DNA of 38,948 nucleotides, from positions 465,922 through 504,869 of the forward strand of contig BJOX01000266.1 of assembly GCA_009731375.1 (NCBI GenBank), in the 5' to 3' direction. The stretch comes from Paulinella micropora (Eukaryota > Cercozoa > Imbricatea > Euglyphida). Positions 18,862 through 29,214 of the stretch are shown piece by piece. Below the pieces are notes generated by a model. That model saw only the letters and a list, made by a program, of their open reading frames with translations. It searched no databases and was not told where the DNA came from. A program made the position numbers and the translations under genes. Every line of letters starts with the position of its first letter. The stretch's first letter is position 1.

Positions 18862-19400
18862 GAATTTATAATAACAATAATGAGGTCAATCAAGTTCACG
18901 CCAGTCCAACTAACGAAATCAAAAAGATCATATGGCAGTGTCACGGGTGACCTTGCAGAAATTGACCCACGCCGTAGTAACGTACTGATCATGATATGGG
19001 TAAAAGGGGTAATGGCAAAAAGCTGGCGCCACCAGTACCAGGATAAATATTAAAATTGACTGTATTAACAACAACTAATAATACCAACAACATTAACGAC
19101 TACTACTAACTGATAATTAAGTAATAATGGACATAACTGAGGAGAAGGGGTCTAATTAATGTCCAATGTTAGCAGTCAACATTCTAAGTGAACCTATTCA
19201 AGTTCCGTAGTATCCTTCTTGAAAGTCTTCACTGAGTCGTGCCCCGTTTTTAAACTTGAATGAACTTGAGAGCAGTGGTTCGATAATAATCGGCGGCACT
19301 TGAACAAACAGATATGAAGTTTTATTTTTGACTTGACACAGTGGGAATGAACTTGATGTGCCACGGTAGATAGATTAGCAACTTTTAGCAAGTTTCAGGC
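18862..19400. other. unique A/T-rich sequence, no gene
   Basis: Contains a small ATA/ACT-rich stretch (19050-19130). A ~65-codon minus-strand frame at 19194-19391 lacks splice context or recognisable motifs. Confidence 0.4.
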
Positions 19401-19406
19401 GGCGGC

Positions 19407-19455
19407 TAGATAGATAGAAAGCAAGATAAATAGGTAGGTAGGTAGGTAGATAGAT

Positions 19456-19492
<37 letters not shown>

Positions 19493-19494
19493 GA
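19407..19494. repeat. GATA/GGTA microsatellite
   Basis: TAGA and TAGG tetranucleotide runs. Confidence 0.9.
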
Positions 19495-19612
19495 TAGACT
19501 GACAATCACAAAAAAACTTGTATACGTACTACATACTTGCGGAAGGCTAAATATCAGATTGGTCTAGCTTATTTTTGCTTGTCCCATCGCCCTAAAGACT
19601 TCCATCAGAATG

Positions 19613-19660
19613 TTAAGGTTAGGGTTAGGGTTAGGTTAGGGTTAGGCCCGGGGTTAGGGA
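19613..19660 (+). repeat. interstitial telomere-like tract
   Basis: GGTTAGGGTTAGGGTTAGG, then one TTAGG and further TTAGGG units with a CCCGGGG interruption: about six units of the TTAGGG type. Confidence 0.75.
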
Positions 19661-19795
19661 TAGATCAGAATGGCCAAGAACGAAATCCTTGGGGTGACTT
19701 TGGCGATTTTGATGATTTTGGTGAGCGGGGCGATTGTTTCTCCTTCTGCAGCTTCCACTGTTCGGACAAGATCGACATGATCTCCCTAGCAAGGA

Positions 19796-19867
19796 TAGGT
19801 AGGTAGGTAGGTAGGTAGGGAGATAGATACATAGGTAGGTAGGTAGGTAGGTAGGTAGGTAGGTAGG

Positions 19868-19898
<31 letters not shown>
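19796..19898. repeat. GGTA then GATA microsatellite
   Basis: Continuous TAGG array followed by TAGA array. Confidence 0.9.
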
Positions 19899-20042
19899 TG
19901 AACGTGTTAGATTCTTAGCATCAAATTTGCTATTGTTATTGTTGCGGTTCATGTTAAATTAATGTAGCGGGGGTGGTGGTGGATGCAAAGCGAATGATTC
20001 AGACTCACGTGATTTCTTTTATCTTTCTCTTTACGTCCATGC

Positions 20043-20097
20043 GTCGCAGTGTGCCTCTCTCTTTGTCTCGCTCTTCTTTTCTTTCTTTCTTTCTTTC

Positions 20098-20137
<40 letters not shown>

Positions 20138-20412
20138 TACAAAAAGCGAGCTGGTAAACACTCTTCTCTCTCTCTCTCTCTCTTTCTTTCTCTCTTTCTT
20201 TCTTCGCTTCCTCCCCCCCCCCCCCTCTCTCTTTTTCTCTGTGTCTCTCTCTCTTTTCTCTCTCTCTGTCTCTCTCTTCTCTCTCTGTCTCTCTGTCTCT
20301 CTCTTCTCTTTCTGCTACAATAATTAAGTTGGTAAACACTGTTCTCTCTCTCTATCTCTCTCTCTCTTTCTTCTCTCTCTCTCTCTCTCTCTCTCTGCTA
20401 CAAAAGGTAAGT
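20043..20412. repeat. CT arrays with an embedded ~30-bp block repeated three times
   Basis: (TC)n tracts are separated by the block GCTACAAAAAGCGAGCTGGT + aaacactc (20136), GCTACAATAATTAAGTTGGT + aaacactg (20312) and GCTACAAAAGGTAAGTTGGT + aaacaaat (20396). A higher-order repeat unit therefore contains the microsatellite. A poly-C run lies at 20213-20224. Confidence 0.8.
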
Positions 20413-20540
20413 TGGTAAACAAATGCAAAATAGATGTACGTGTCTGTATGTATGTTACGTACTTCTGGCTTGCTTTTGGGTGGGCCTTCTTCACGCTGGC
20501 AAATTTTTTCTGCAAAACAAGACAGACAATATAATAACAA

Positions 20541-20580
20541 TGCTTCTTCTTCTTCTTCTTCTTCTGCTTCTTCTTCTTCC
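20541..20580. repeat. TTC trinucleotide array
   Basis: (TTC)n with one TGC interruption. Confidence 0.85.
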
Positions 20581-20635
20581 TATCATCCTTTCCCCCACCC
20601 ATCCCTTACCCCATCCTCCCAACATCTTACCGGAA

Positions 20636-21212
20636 CAATAAGTTATACAATAACAATCATACCTTCACAAAAAGTGCAATAAGTTATACAATAAAAATCA
20701 TACCTTCACAAAAAGTGCAAACTTTCAATAAGTTATACAATAACAATCATACCTTCACAAAAAGTGCAAACTTTTAGTAAGTCATACAATAACAATCATA
20801 CCTTCACAAAAAGTGCAAACTTTCAATAAGTTCTACAGCAATCATACCTTCACAAAAAGTGCAAACTTTCAATAAGTTATACAATAACAATCATACCTTC
20901 ACAAAAAGTGCAAACTTTCAATAAGTTATACAACAACAATCATACCTTCACAAAAAGTGCAAACTTTCAACAAGTTATACAATAACAATCATTCCTTCAC
21001 AAAAAGTGCAAACTTTCAATAAGTTCTACAATAACAATTATACCTTCACAAAAAGTGCAAACTTTCAATAAGTTCTACAATAACAATCATACCTTCACAA
21101 AAAGTGCAAACTTTCAACAAGTTATACAATAACAATCATACCTTCACAAAAAGTGCAAACTTTCAATAAGTTCTACAATGACAATCATACCTTCACAAAA
21201 AGTGCAAACTTT
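20636..21212 (+). repeat. 49-bp minisatellite, about twelve units
   Basis: The unit begins AATAAGTTATACAATAACAA and continues TCATACCTTCACAAAAAGTG then CAAACTTTC. The first units are 8 bp shorter (CAAACTTT block absent). Point variants include TTCTAC for TTATAC and ATTCC for ATACC. The array ends where the sequence turns into a unique G/C-rich stretch at 21213. Confidence 0.9.
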
Positions 21213-21265
21213 GAGGGAGACCGCGAGGGCGACGCTGAGGCGCTCTACAGAACAGAATTATTTCT

Positions 21266-21478
21266 TGTATGTATGTATGTCTGTATGTATGTATATGTAC
21301 GTATGTATGTATGTACGTATGTATGCATGCATATGCATGCATGTATGTATGTATGTACGTATGTATGTACGTATGTATGCATGCATGTATGCATGTATGT
21401 ATGTATGTATGCATGTATGTGTGTATGTATGCATGCATGTATGCATGTATGTGTGTATGTATATATCTACATATATGT
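21266..21478. repeat. GTAT/GCAT microsatellite
   Basis: Imperfect TATG/CATG tetranucleotide array giving M-Y-V-C open frames on + and H-T-Y-I frames on -. None is a gene. Confidence 0.9.
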
Positions 21479-21481
21479 TTA

Positions 21482-21598
21482 GGGGAAGTACAGATAGGTA
21501 GGTTGGTGTATGGGGCTAACCGAGTTTTGGTTGAAGGTGCCCAAAAAGGACTGAGCAGGATAGATACATAGATAGGCAATAGGTAACTCCATAATAAC

Positions 21599-21644
<46 letters not shown>

Positions 21645-21645
21645 G
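21482..21645. repeat. dispersed repeat Z, copy 1, followed by AAT array
   Basis: AACCGAGTTTTGGTTGAAGG then TGCCCAAAAAGGACTGAG recurs at 23364-23440 in the same orientation. An (AAT)n array follows at 21591-21645. Confidence 0.7.
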
Positions 21646-21749
21646 TGTATCTCCTGCCAATTGCTGAGCCAAAAGGCCATGTGCATCCAGTCCTCCATTC
21701 CATAAGGAAAGTCTCCACACCAATCGGTGGAATAAAGGAAGTGACGGCA

Positions 21750-21801
21750 NNNNNNNNNNNNNNNNNNNNNNNNNNNNNNNNNNNNNNNNNNNNNNNNNNN
21801 N
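21750..21801. other. assembly gap (52 N)
   Basis: Run of N inside the R1/X repeat cluster. Confidence 0.99.
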
Positions 21802-21908
21802 GTTTAACGCCTTGAGGCCATTGGGCTGGAACTCTGTTTAGCGATGATGATGATGATGATGATGATGATAATAATAATAATAATAATGATAATAATAATA
21901 ATAATAAA
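21802..21908. repeat. R1 3' fragment followed by ATG/AAT trinucleotide array
   Basis: GTTTAACGCCTTGAGGCCAT then TGGGCTGGAACTCTGTTTAGC is the end of an R1 copy cut by the N gap. (ATG)n and (AAT)n follow and lead into the next R1 copy. Confidence 0.75.
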
Positions 21909-22320
21909 AATACTATATCTGAGGCGTACTGATGCAGCTAATGGCATATCCTCAACGGACATAAGCCTCCAATACCCTTGTTCGAGGTCCTCCACCCCCC
22001 CGTGTCAGTCTCTCGCCTGATGATCGGGGCCACCGATGGAGCTCCTGAGGGCAAGACTGCACTAAGCCGAGGTTATTCCGCAGTCCCAGCAACCTCTTGC
22101 AAGACGTCACCGAATGTGCAAGTGCATACACCAAGCGCGGTTGCTAGAGCTGCCTCGAAACCCCACCCATAACAATCTGGTGTCTGCTGGGTCCTGGGCT
22201 ATCAACCAGCATATGCGGAGTTTAAGATCTTTTACGCGCGCAACGACCCTCCTCCCCAGCATCTACCACCAAAGGGTTATGAGTTGGCGTCACAGTTTAA
22301 CGCCTTGAGGCCATTGGGCT
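21909..22320 (+). repeat. dispersed repeat R1, copy 1
   Basis: A ~412-bp block starting ACTATATCTGAGGCGTACTG and ending CGCCTTGAGGCCATTGGGCTG. It repeats almost without change at 22402-22815 and in reverse at 36850-37046 and 37183-37576. It has no long ORF, tRNA-like boxes or terminal inverted repeats. AAT/ATT arrays adjoin several copies, as for the 3' tails of some non-LTR-mobilised elements; the class is unresolved. Confidence 0.8.
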
Positions 22321-22401
22321 GGAACTCTGTTTAGCAAGTGTGACTAGGTTTTTTCATCGGGATTTCCCTCAAATATGTCACAGTCAACACTCCAAGGCAG
22401 A

Positions 22402-22811
22402 TTTACTATATCTGAGGCGTACTGATGCAGCTAATGGCATATCCTCAACGGACATAAGCCTCCAATACCCTTGTTCGAGGTCCTCCACCCCCCCGTGTCA
22501 GTCTCTCGCCTGATGATCGGGGCCACCGATGGAGCTCCTGAGGGCAAGACTGCACTAAGCCGAGGTTATTCCGCAGTCCCAGCAACCTCTTGCAAGACGT
22601 CACCGAATGTGCAAGTGCATACACCAAGCGCGGTTGCTAGAGCTGCCTCGAAACCCCACCCATAACAATCTGGTGTCTGCTGGGTCCTGGGCTATCAACC
22701 AGCATATGCGGAGTTTAAGATCTTTTACGCGCGCAACGACCCTCCTCCCCAGCATCTACCACCAAAGAGTTATGAGTTGGCGTCACAGTTTAACGCCTTG
22801 AGGCCATTGGG

Positions 22812-22815
<4 letters not shown>
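22402..22815 (+). repeat. dispersed repeat R1, copy 2
   Basis: Offset by 493 bp from copy 1 and near-identical over its length (one visible change, AAAGGG to AAAGAG near 22767). It ends TTGGGCTG directly joined to an (AAT)n array. The 81-bp spacer 22321-22401 is unique. Confidence 0.85.
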
Positions 22816-22857
<42 letters not shown>

Positions 22858-23312
22858 TATTTATCTGTCATGGCTGAGTCCAAGGACCATGCGCCTCCAT
22901 CCCTCGACCCAACAGTCACACAGTGAATGTTGGGGAGGGAAGAGTGACTCTAACCATCCCTGAATAGCTACCCGCCCGGCGCGTCGGATACCTTGCAGGG
23001 AATCAACTGCAAATGATTTATGTTCCCTATGAGAGAGTTCCACAAGACTGGGTATAAGTCGAATGGAGGTACTCAAGGGGGGTAGCAGACATTTCATGCG
23101 GTCTGCCAGCCCATGAGGACGTTTTGCGGTAAATATCTGGGACGCCTCGAAACCCGTCACCACCCCTAGATCTCGGAATGTATATACCCTTTGACCCCAC
23201 GTGGTGTATGTCTTATAAAAACAACACAACAACATAGCCTCGGAACCAGTGGGAAGAGGCCCAACCACCTCCTCTTCCCGTGGGGTGCCATACTGTGCAC
23301 CCCTCCATAATA

Positions 23313-23363
<51 letters not shown>
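22816..23363. repeat. dispersed repeat X between two AAT arrays
   Basis: A ~450-bp block (22858-23308) lies between (AAT)n tracts at 22816-22857 and 23309-23363. Its start (TGGCTGAGTCCAAGGACCAT) resembles 21660-21690 beside the gap, so X is present at least twice. A ~140-codon minus frame spans it but has no recognisable domain. Confidence 0.6.
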
Positions 23364-23540
23364 GATAGTTAGGTGTTTGTGGCTGACCGAGTTTTGGTTG
23401 AAAGTTCCCAAAAAGGACAGCTTTCCCGCGCAGAGGCCTTTCAGACACATGAGAAAGAGAAAGAGGGAACACTATGTGCCTAGTCAAGCCAACTTTCCCC
23501 ATGGTGATGTTGTAGATAGCTGTCTGTCTGTCTCCCTCCC
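23364..23540. repeat. dispersed repeat Z, copy 2, with unique flank and gap
   Basis: GACCGAGTTTTGGTTGAAAG then TTCCCAAAAAGGACAG matches the copy at 21482. A 10-N gap follows at 23541-23550, after TCCCTCCC. Confidence 0.65.
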
Positions 23541-23775
23541 NNNNNNNNNNGTTATTACCGCAGACCACCTTGTCTACATCAATGGACTTGGAATGCCTCT
23601 TATACCTGCAGCCAACATAATAATATTACATACATAATAGATATTATATACATGATAATATTATGCGGCAAGCCTGAATGGGGCGAGTATATATATATAT
23701 ATATAAAATCATTAACAAAATAATATTAATATATTACATTTCTATAAATTTTTTTGCGTTGGGTATCCACACTTT

Positions 23776-23820
23776 CCTCTCTAGGAGAGGAGACAAGAGG
23801 AGAGGAGACAAGAGGAGAGG

Positions 23821-23897
<77 letters not shown>

Positions 23898-23957
23898 TGT
23901 ATGTTGATTGCTGCAAGCTCCGCATGGCCAGCGATACTTATAAGAGAAGAGAAGAGA

Positions 23958-24007
<50 letters not shown>

Positions 24008-24060
24008 GTGTGTATGTGTGTGAAAATGTTATTGCTTACTGTTTGCTGCAGCCTCCGCAT
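23776..24060. repeat. GA arrays in a repeated unit
   Basis: Two (GA)n tracts (23826-23897, 23962-24001) are each followed by a similar unique block (GATTGCTGCAAGCTCCGCAT at 23908; TTTGCTGCAGCCTCCGCATT at 24042, then GCCAGCGATACTTATAA in both). AGGAGAGGAGACA repeats start the region. Confidence 0.75.
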
Positions 24061-24084
24061 TGCCAGCGATACTTATAATGGATC

Positions 24085-24403
24085 TATATACATACATACA
24101 TACATATATACATACATATATATATATTTGTATATATATATATATACATACATACATACATATATACATACATACATACATACATATACACCTTTCTAAC
24201 CTATGTGCATGCTTCCCTGCCTGCCTACATACATACATACATACATACATACATACATACATAGCATAGCATACATACATTACATACATTACATATATTA
24301 CATACATACATACATACATACATAGATACATACATACATAGATACATAGATACATAGATAGATACATACATACATACATATATACATTACATGCATACAT
24401 ACA

Positions 24404-24434
<31 letters not shown>

Positions 24435-24512
24435 CATACACACATACATGCATACATGCATACATACATACACACATACATACATACACACATACATACA
24501 TACATACATACC
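24085..24512. repeat. CATA/TATA microsatellite
   Basis: Long imperfect ACAT array with TATA, GATA and CACA variants, interrupted at 24190-24232 by a short unique block. Confidence 0.9.
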
Positions 24513-24639
24513 TCGTATTTGTGTGAAGTGGTGACTTTGATCTCTGGACACGCTTGCATAACCTTCCTTCCCCTGCGCATATACATAACATAAACATGAT
24601 TACTACTTAAGGTCAGTCTAACAGTTCCGGCCATCCACA

Positions 24640-25128
24640 AACTCGCCGCAAAAAACGGTACATTTGTTTTCCTTCCTAAATTTCGATTCTGGCCACCCGC
24701 AAAAATCAGTACATTTGTTGTCCTTTCGAAAAAGTATTTGCCAAAAGTCCACGTTTTTTGCGGGATATTAGTATCAAACATCGAGTCTGGGGCTAGCAAT
24801 CCTGTCAATATGAGCTCCCAACTTCTCCTGGTTCACACAAACCATGATTTATTCCGACAGGGGTGCAAAAAAGGAATTTTGGCATTCAGGACACTCCCCT
24901 AACGCAAATATTTGCGTAAATTCCATAAAAATCATATCAGCATCAACATCGAGTCTGGGGCTAGCCACCCTGCCAATATGATCTCCCAAATCCTCCTGGT
25001 TCCCACAAACCATCATTTATTCCGACAGGTGTGCGGATAAGGTGGTGGTGGGAGGGGGGGGGGGGTACACAATCTATTTCCCCCCTCCCTCCAACCCCCC
25101 TACCCCCTACTCCCAACACCTTTCAGGG

Positions 25129-25130
<2 letters not shown>
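24640..25130 (+). repeat. dispersed repeat R2, copy 1, with internal ~180-bp duplication
   Basis: The block CATCGAGTCTGGGGCTAGC then tgagctccca/tgatctccca, cctcctggtt and acaaaccat-attt-attccgacagg occurs twice (24779-24860, 24948-25030), linked by CTAACGCAAATATTTGCGT. A G-run and CCCCTACTCCCAACACCTTT follow. The whole block recurs in reverse at 35156-35660. Confidence 0.8.
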
Positions 25131-25181
<51 letters not shown>

Positions 25182-25182
25182 G
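25131..25182. repeat. CAT trinucleotide array
   Basis: (ATC)n run. Confidence 0.9.
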
Positions 25183-25505
25183 TATCCATGACCATTTCTT
25201 GAACATAGCTCCATGTGGCGGTTTGCTGATGCCATGCTGCAGAAACACTGCCACGTGCACCAGCTCATGGACCAGCGTCTGCCTCAACTTTTCTACCAAA
25301 CAGATAGCAGCAAAATGCAATTTTCATCTTATCCACAGTCTCTTGAATCTTCTGATATATCCTTTCATCTTACCTACTTCATTTTGTTTTATCTAATGCC
25401 CTGTTCGTCTTTCTGCTGCCTCTTTTGTCTTATCACGGCTTTCTTATGTTTTCAAGGCATTCATCCCTATTCCAATCTTGTCTTGCAAAAGCTCATGCAC
25501 TAGCG
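25183..25505. other. unique sequence, no gene recognised
   Basis: T-rich sequence with short frames. A block near 25250-25310 (CACCAGCTCATGGACCAGCG, tctgcctcaacttttctac) recurs in diverged form at 25485-25512 and 25850-25890, indicating an old tandem duplication around the GATA tract. Confidence 0.45.
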
Positions 25506-25510
25506 TCTGC

Positions 25511-25740
<230 letters not shown>

Positions 25741-25966
25741 AGAGCATCACAACTTTTCTTATGTTTTCGCAATATCCATTCTTATTATCAGCAACAATAA
25801 CAACATAATACAGCAGAGAGCATCACAACTTTCTTGTGTTGATATGCAACAGCTCGTGCACTAACGCCTGCCTCAGCTTGTCTAAGCAAGCAGAAAAGGA
25901 AAAACACAATTATATTGGTATGTATGATTCTCCCACCAAACAGCCACCCCCCCCCCCCTTCATTCT

Positions 25967-25976
25967 NNNNNNNNNN
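25967..25976. other. assembly gap (10 N)
   Basis: Follows a poly-C run. Confidence 0.99.
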
Positions 25977-26106
25977 TCATTCTCGTCCTCTTCCTTTTCT
26001 TCCTTTCCCTTTTCTACGTTAACCTCCATCGTCTACCGCCTATATATGTAGACTACCTTGGTTGTCGAGGACCTTGACCGACAGCTCAATGCGCGCCGAA
26101 AGCTAT

Positions 26107-26109
<3 letters not shown>

Positions 26110-26192
<83 letters not shown>

Positions 26193-26246
26193 CTGACAAA
26201 GACACAGTACAAATTTGAGCATGATAGACAAGGCCGCTGTCTTTGC

Positions 26247-26293
<47 letters not shown>

Positions 26294-26506
26294 AGTTCTC
26301 TCGTCCCTTATCTATCTTACTACTTTTCCATCGACCGACTTTCGCATGATAGACAAGCCCGCTGTCTTTGTCAGATCCTCTCTCTCTCTCTCTCTCTCTC
26401 TCTTCCTCCCCCCCTCCCCCCCCTCTCTCTCTCTCTCTACCTTTCCGTCGGCGGATTTTCGCATGATAGATAAACCCGCTGTCTTGGTCAGCCGCTTGCT
26501 CCACTG
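26110..26506. repeat. GA/CT arrays embedded in a repeated ~130-bp unit
   Basis: The block GCATGATAGACAAGCCCGCT + gtctttgtcaga recurs at ~26218, 26343 and 26461, each time next to a CT array and a TCGACC/TCGGCG block. Confidence 0.8.
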
Positions 26507-26584
26507 CACAGATGACATAATAGATACAGAGATAGACAGGAAGATAGAAGATGGGCAAACGGAAATGTCTCAATGCCGATAAGT

Positions 26585-26589
<5 letters not shown>

Positions 26590-26630
<41 letters not shown>

Positions 26631-26940
26631 TCATTTTTGATTGAAACCTCAATCTTGAGGTCGTTCGGAAGCACATTGCGCTCTCTCTCTCTCTGCTTCT
26701 TCCTCTTCTTCATTTTTTATTCAAACCTCTATCTTGAGGTCGCTTGGAAGCACATTGCTCTCTCTCTCTCTCTCTCTCTCTCTGCTTCTTCCTCTCCTTC
26801 ATTTTTTATTCAAACCTCTATCTTGAGGTCGTTCGGAAGCACATTGCTCTCTCTCTCTCTCTTTCTCTCTGCTTCTTCCTCTCCTTCATTTTTTATTCAA
26901 ACCTCTATTTTGAGGTCGCTTGGAAGCACATTGTTGAAAG
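26590..26940 (+). repeat. ~85-bp minisatellite with internal CT microsatellite, four units
   Basis: The unit TTCATTTTTTATTCAAACCT + ctatcttgaggtcg + ttcggaagcacattg(c), then (CT)n and gcttcttcct, repeats four times. CT length differs in every unit; GTCGTTCGG and GTCGCTTGG alternate. Confidence 0.85.
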
Positions 26941-27074
26941 CATGTCTGCATACAAGCACGCGTAGCCAGATAAAAAAATAAGCATACATATATGAGCATA
27001 CGATTTTGTTGCTGTTGCTGTTGTTGCTGCTGTGATTATTATTGTTGCGTGCATATGTTGTGCATGTATTTTGT

Positions 27075-27547
27075 ATGTAAAAAGCGGACCGGATGTAGTA
27101 TGCAAACAAGGTGCGTGTATGCCTCTCCTTGTTTCTGCGACAAGTCCTTGTAATCGTCTTGTTGTCTGTGTGTGTTCCTTTTGTCTGTATTGCGTATGTC
27201 TTGTGTATGTATTGTGTGTATGAACTTACCGGTTGTAGTTATGTAAACAAGGCGCGTGTATGCCTCTCCTTGTTCTGCGCAAAGCTCTTAGAATCCTCTT
27301 GAAATATGTGTGTGTGTCTTTGTGTTGTGTATGTATTGTGTGTATTAACTTACCGGTCGTAATTATGTAAACAAGGCGCGTGTATGCCTCTCTTTGTTCT
27401 GTGGAAAGTTCTTATTATCCTCTTGCAATGTCTGTCTGTGTGTGTGTGTGTTTTACATGTATTGTATCTGTATTGTGTGTATGTAAACAAGGTGTGTGCA
27501 TGCCTCCACTTCTTCTGCGGAAAGTTCTTATTATCCTCTTGCAATGT

Positions 27548-27591
<44 letters not shown>

Positions 27592-27740
27592 GTGTGTGTC
27601 TTTATATGTGTTGTGTCTGTATGTCTGTATTGTGTGCATGAACTTACCGGTTGTAGTGTGCGAACAAGGCTTGTGTATGCCTCTCCTTATTTTGCGAGAA
27701 GTCCTTGTAATCCTCTTGTCCAGGCGCTTTACCTTCCTGC
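27075..27740 (-). repeat. tandem array of five copies of an exon-like unit
   Basis: On the minus strand each unit reads (T/G)CAAGAGGATNNNAAGNNCTT, then a segment encoding (Q)NKERHT(R/Q)ALF; in three copies it ends CCG|GTAAGTT, a strong donor. Copies sit near 27110, 27255, 27380, 27495 and 27650, separated by GT arrays. Only the 27648-27748 unit is intact; the others carry 1-bp indels or a mutated donor (CCGGTCCGC). Confidence 0.7.
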
Positions 27741-27748
27741 TCCTTCGC
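27648..27748 (-). CDS. exon of the acidic Glu/Lys-rich minus-strand gene (intact member of the array)
   Basis: Acceptor tctatcaag, then 101 nt encoding AKEQEGKAPGQEDYKDFSQN and KERHTQALFAHYN, ending at CCG|gtaagt in phase 2. Composition matches the other minus-strand exons at 28.1-31.3 kb. The protein family is not recognised. Confidence 0.5.
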
Positions 27749-27750
27749 CT

Positions 27751-27820
27751 TGATAGATAGATAGATAGATAGATAGATCAGATAGATAGATAGATAGATG
27801 GATAGATGGATGGATGGATG

Positions 27821-27880
<60 letters not shown>

Positions 27881-27941
27881 GAAATCCTCTTGCAAGAACG
27901 CTTTGCCTTCCTTCTCCTTGGCCTTGATAGATAGATAGATA

Positions 27942-27988
<47 letters not shown>

Positions 27989-28145
27989 TAGGTAGGTAGG
28001 TAGGTAGGTAGATAGATAGATAGATAGATAGATAAATAGATGGATGGATAGATAGATATGGATATAGATACAGATATAGATATAGATATAGATATAGATA
28101 TAGATAGATATAGATATAGATAGATAGATAGATAGATAGATAGAC
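27751..28145. repeat. GATA arrays with an embedded pseudo-exon at ~27886-27925
   Basis: GATA/GGTA/GATATA arrays. On the minus strand 27886-27925 reads AKEKEGKAFLQEDF after a caag acceptor, but the donor base is mutated (GAG|GATTTC instead of GAG|GTCTAT), so this copy is probably skipped. Confidence 0.75.
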
Positions 28146-28181
28146 CTCTTGCAAGGGCGCTTGGCCTTCCTTCTCATTTGC
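28146..28181 (-). CDS. 36-nt micro-exon of the acidic minus-strand gene
   Basis: Acceptor tatccaag, 12 codons ANEKEGQAPLQE, donor GAG|gtctat, phase 0 on both sides. It is a paralogue of the first part of the 27648-27748 exon. Flanking introns are GATA arrays. Confidence 0.45.
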
Positions 28182-28219
28182 CTTGGATAGATAGTAGATA
28201 GATAGGTAGATAGACCAAC

Positions 28220-28283
<64 letters not shown>

Positions 28284-28290
28284 GGATTAC
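28182..28290. repeat. GATA array (intron)
   Basis: Tetranucleotide array between two minus-strand exons. Confidence 0.9.
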
Positions 28291-28568
28291 CTCCACTTTT
28301 GGGCCATCATGCACAGAGGACAAAAGCCTACCTTCTTCCTCCTGTTCTTCCTCTTCCTCTTCCTCTTCCATTTCCTTTCCCTCCTCCTCCTCCTCCTCCT
28401 CTTCAGAATCAGTACAATTGCTATGAACTTCCTGCTCGTTTCTGTCATGCTCCTCCTCCTCCTCCTTCTCCTCCTCCTCGTCCTCGTCTCCTGACTCCTT
28501 CACTTTCTTGGTTTTCTTCTTCTTCTTCTTCTTGGGCACAACTTCTTCGTGATCCGACACGTAGCCGT
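28291..28568 (-). CDS. acidic exon of the minus-strand gene (Lys block then Glu blocks)
   Basis: Acceptor ttgcttttgcag, then GYVSDHEEVVPKKKKKKKTK + KVKESGDEDEEEE..., a break HDRNEQEVHSNCTDS, a second Glu run and GRLLSSVHDGPKVE at donor GAG|gtaatc (starts after a 2-nt split codon, ends phase 0). The Ser-Asp-Glu and Lys-rich patches resemble disordered regions of nuclear, chromatin or nucleolar proteins; no specific family can be named. Confidence 0.55.
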
Positions 28569-28573
28569 CTGCA

Positions 28574-28745
28574 AAAGCAAGCAAAACAATACTACACTAT
28601 ACTTATAAACCAAGCAAAACAATACTACAGTATACTTATAATCCAAGCAAAACAATACTACAGTATACTTATAAACCAAGCAAAACAATACTACAGTATA
28701 CTTATAAACCAAGCAAAACAATACTACAGTATACTTATAATATAT
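28574..28745. repeat. 33-bp minisatellite, five units
   Basis: Unit CAAGCAAAACAATACTACAG + TATACTTATAAAC, with near-perfect copies, directly beside the acceptor of the preceding exon. Confidence 0.9.
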
Positions 28746-29044
28746 TGACGAGTAGACCGTCTGCAAAGCCAACAAAAAACAATACTAGAGCATACTATAG
28801 TATGTTTATGATACTCTATGGTATTCTATGATACTACAACATACTATAATAGAATATTACTTGTTTTAATATACTATAATACACCATATGCATGTACATA
28901 TCTACGTAGAGATTACAAATGAAGGCACCGATTCATGACTAAGCAACAATATATATATATTATATATTATATATTATACATATATATATATATAGCGATG
29001 ATGACCAAAACGTCTATTGAGTAAAGGGAATAATCTCTTCTCTC

Positions 29045-29085
<41 letters not shown>
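28746..29085. repeat. A/T-rich intron with TATA and CT arrays
   Basis: 28770-28880 is rich in short TACTATA palindromes. (AT)n lies at 28950-28994 and (CT)n at 29037-29088. Confidence 0.7.
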
Positions 29086-29090
<5 letters not shown>

Positions 29091-29189
29091 GCCACGAAGA
29101 CCTCGACCTCCTCCCGCCAGTATGGCGTGTAACTGCTTGCGTACATTGCTTCCAGTCCAGTCAGCATCATCATAGTCAGCATCATCATC
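29086..29189 (-). CDS. acidic exon candidate of the minus-strand gene
   Basis: Acceptor gcgctgtcag, then DDDADYDDADWTGSNVRKQL + HAILAGG; the donor may be GAG|gtcgag or GAG|gtcttc. A second frame (SSYTPYWREEVEVFVAG) is equally open, so the reading frame is uncertain. A short paralogue of the acceptor and start (gcgctgtcag then GAGGATGATGATGACTGGAG) lies at 29370-29400. Confidence 0.35.
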
Positions 29190-29214
29190 CTGACAGCGCA
29201 ATGTATTACACACA

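Noticed and set aside
20636-21212. CRISPR-like array
   Set aside because: Units are directly adjacent with no unique spacers, in a eukaryotic repeat context: an ordinary minisatellite.
22861-23568. Minus-strand open frame across repeat X and the Z repeat
   Set aside because: It includes an AAT array translated as poly-Leu and an N gap. The remaining ~140 residues show no domain, and related repeat sequence occurs near 21.65 kb.
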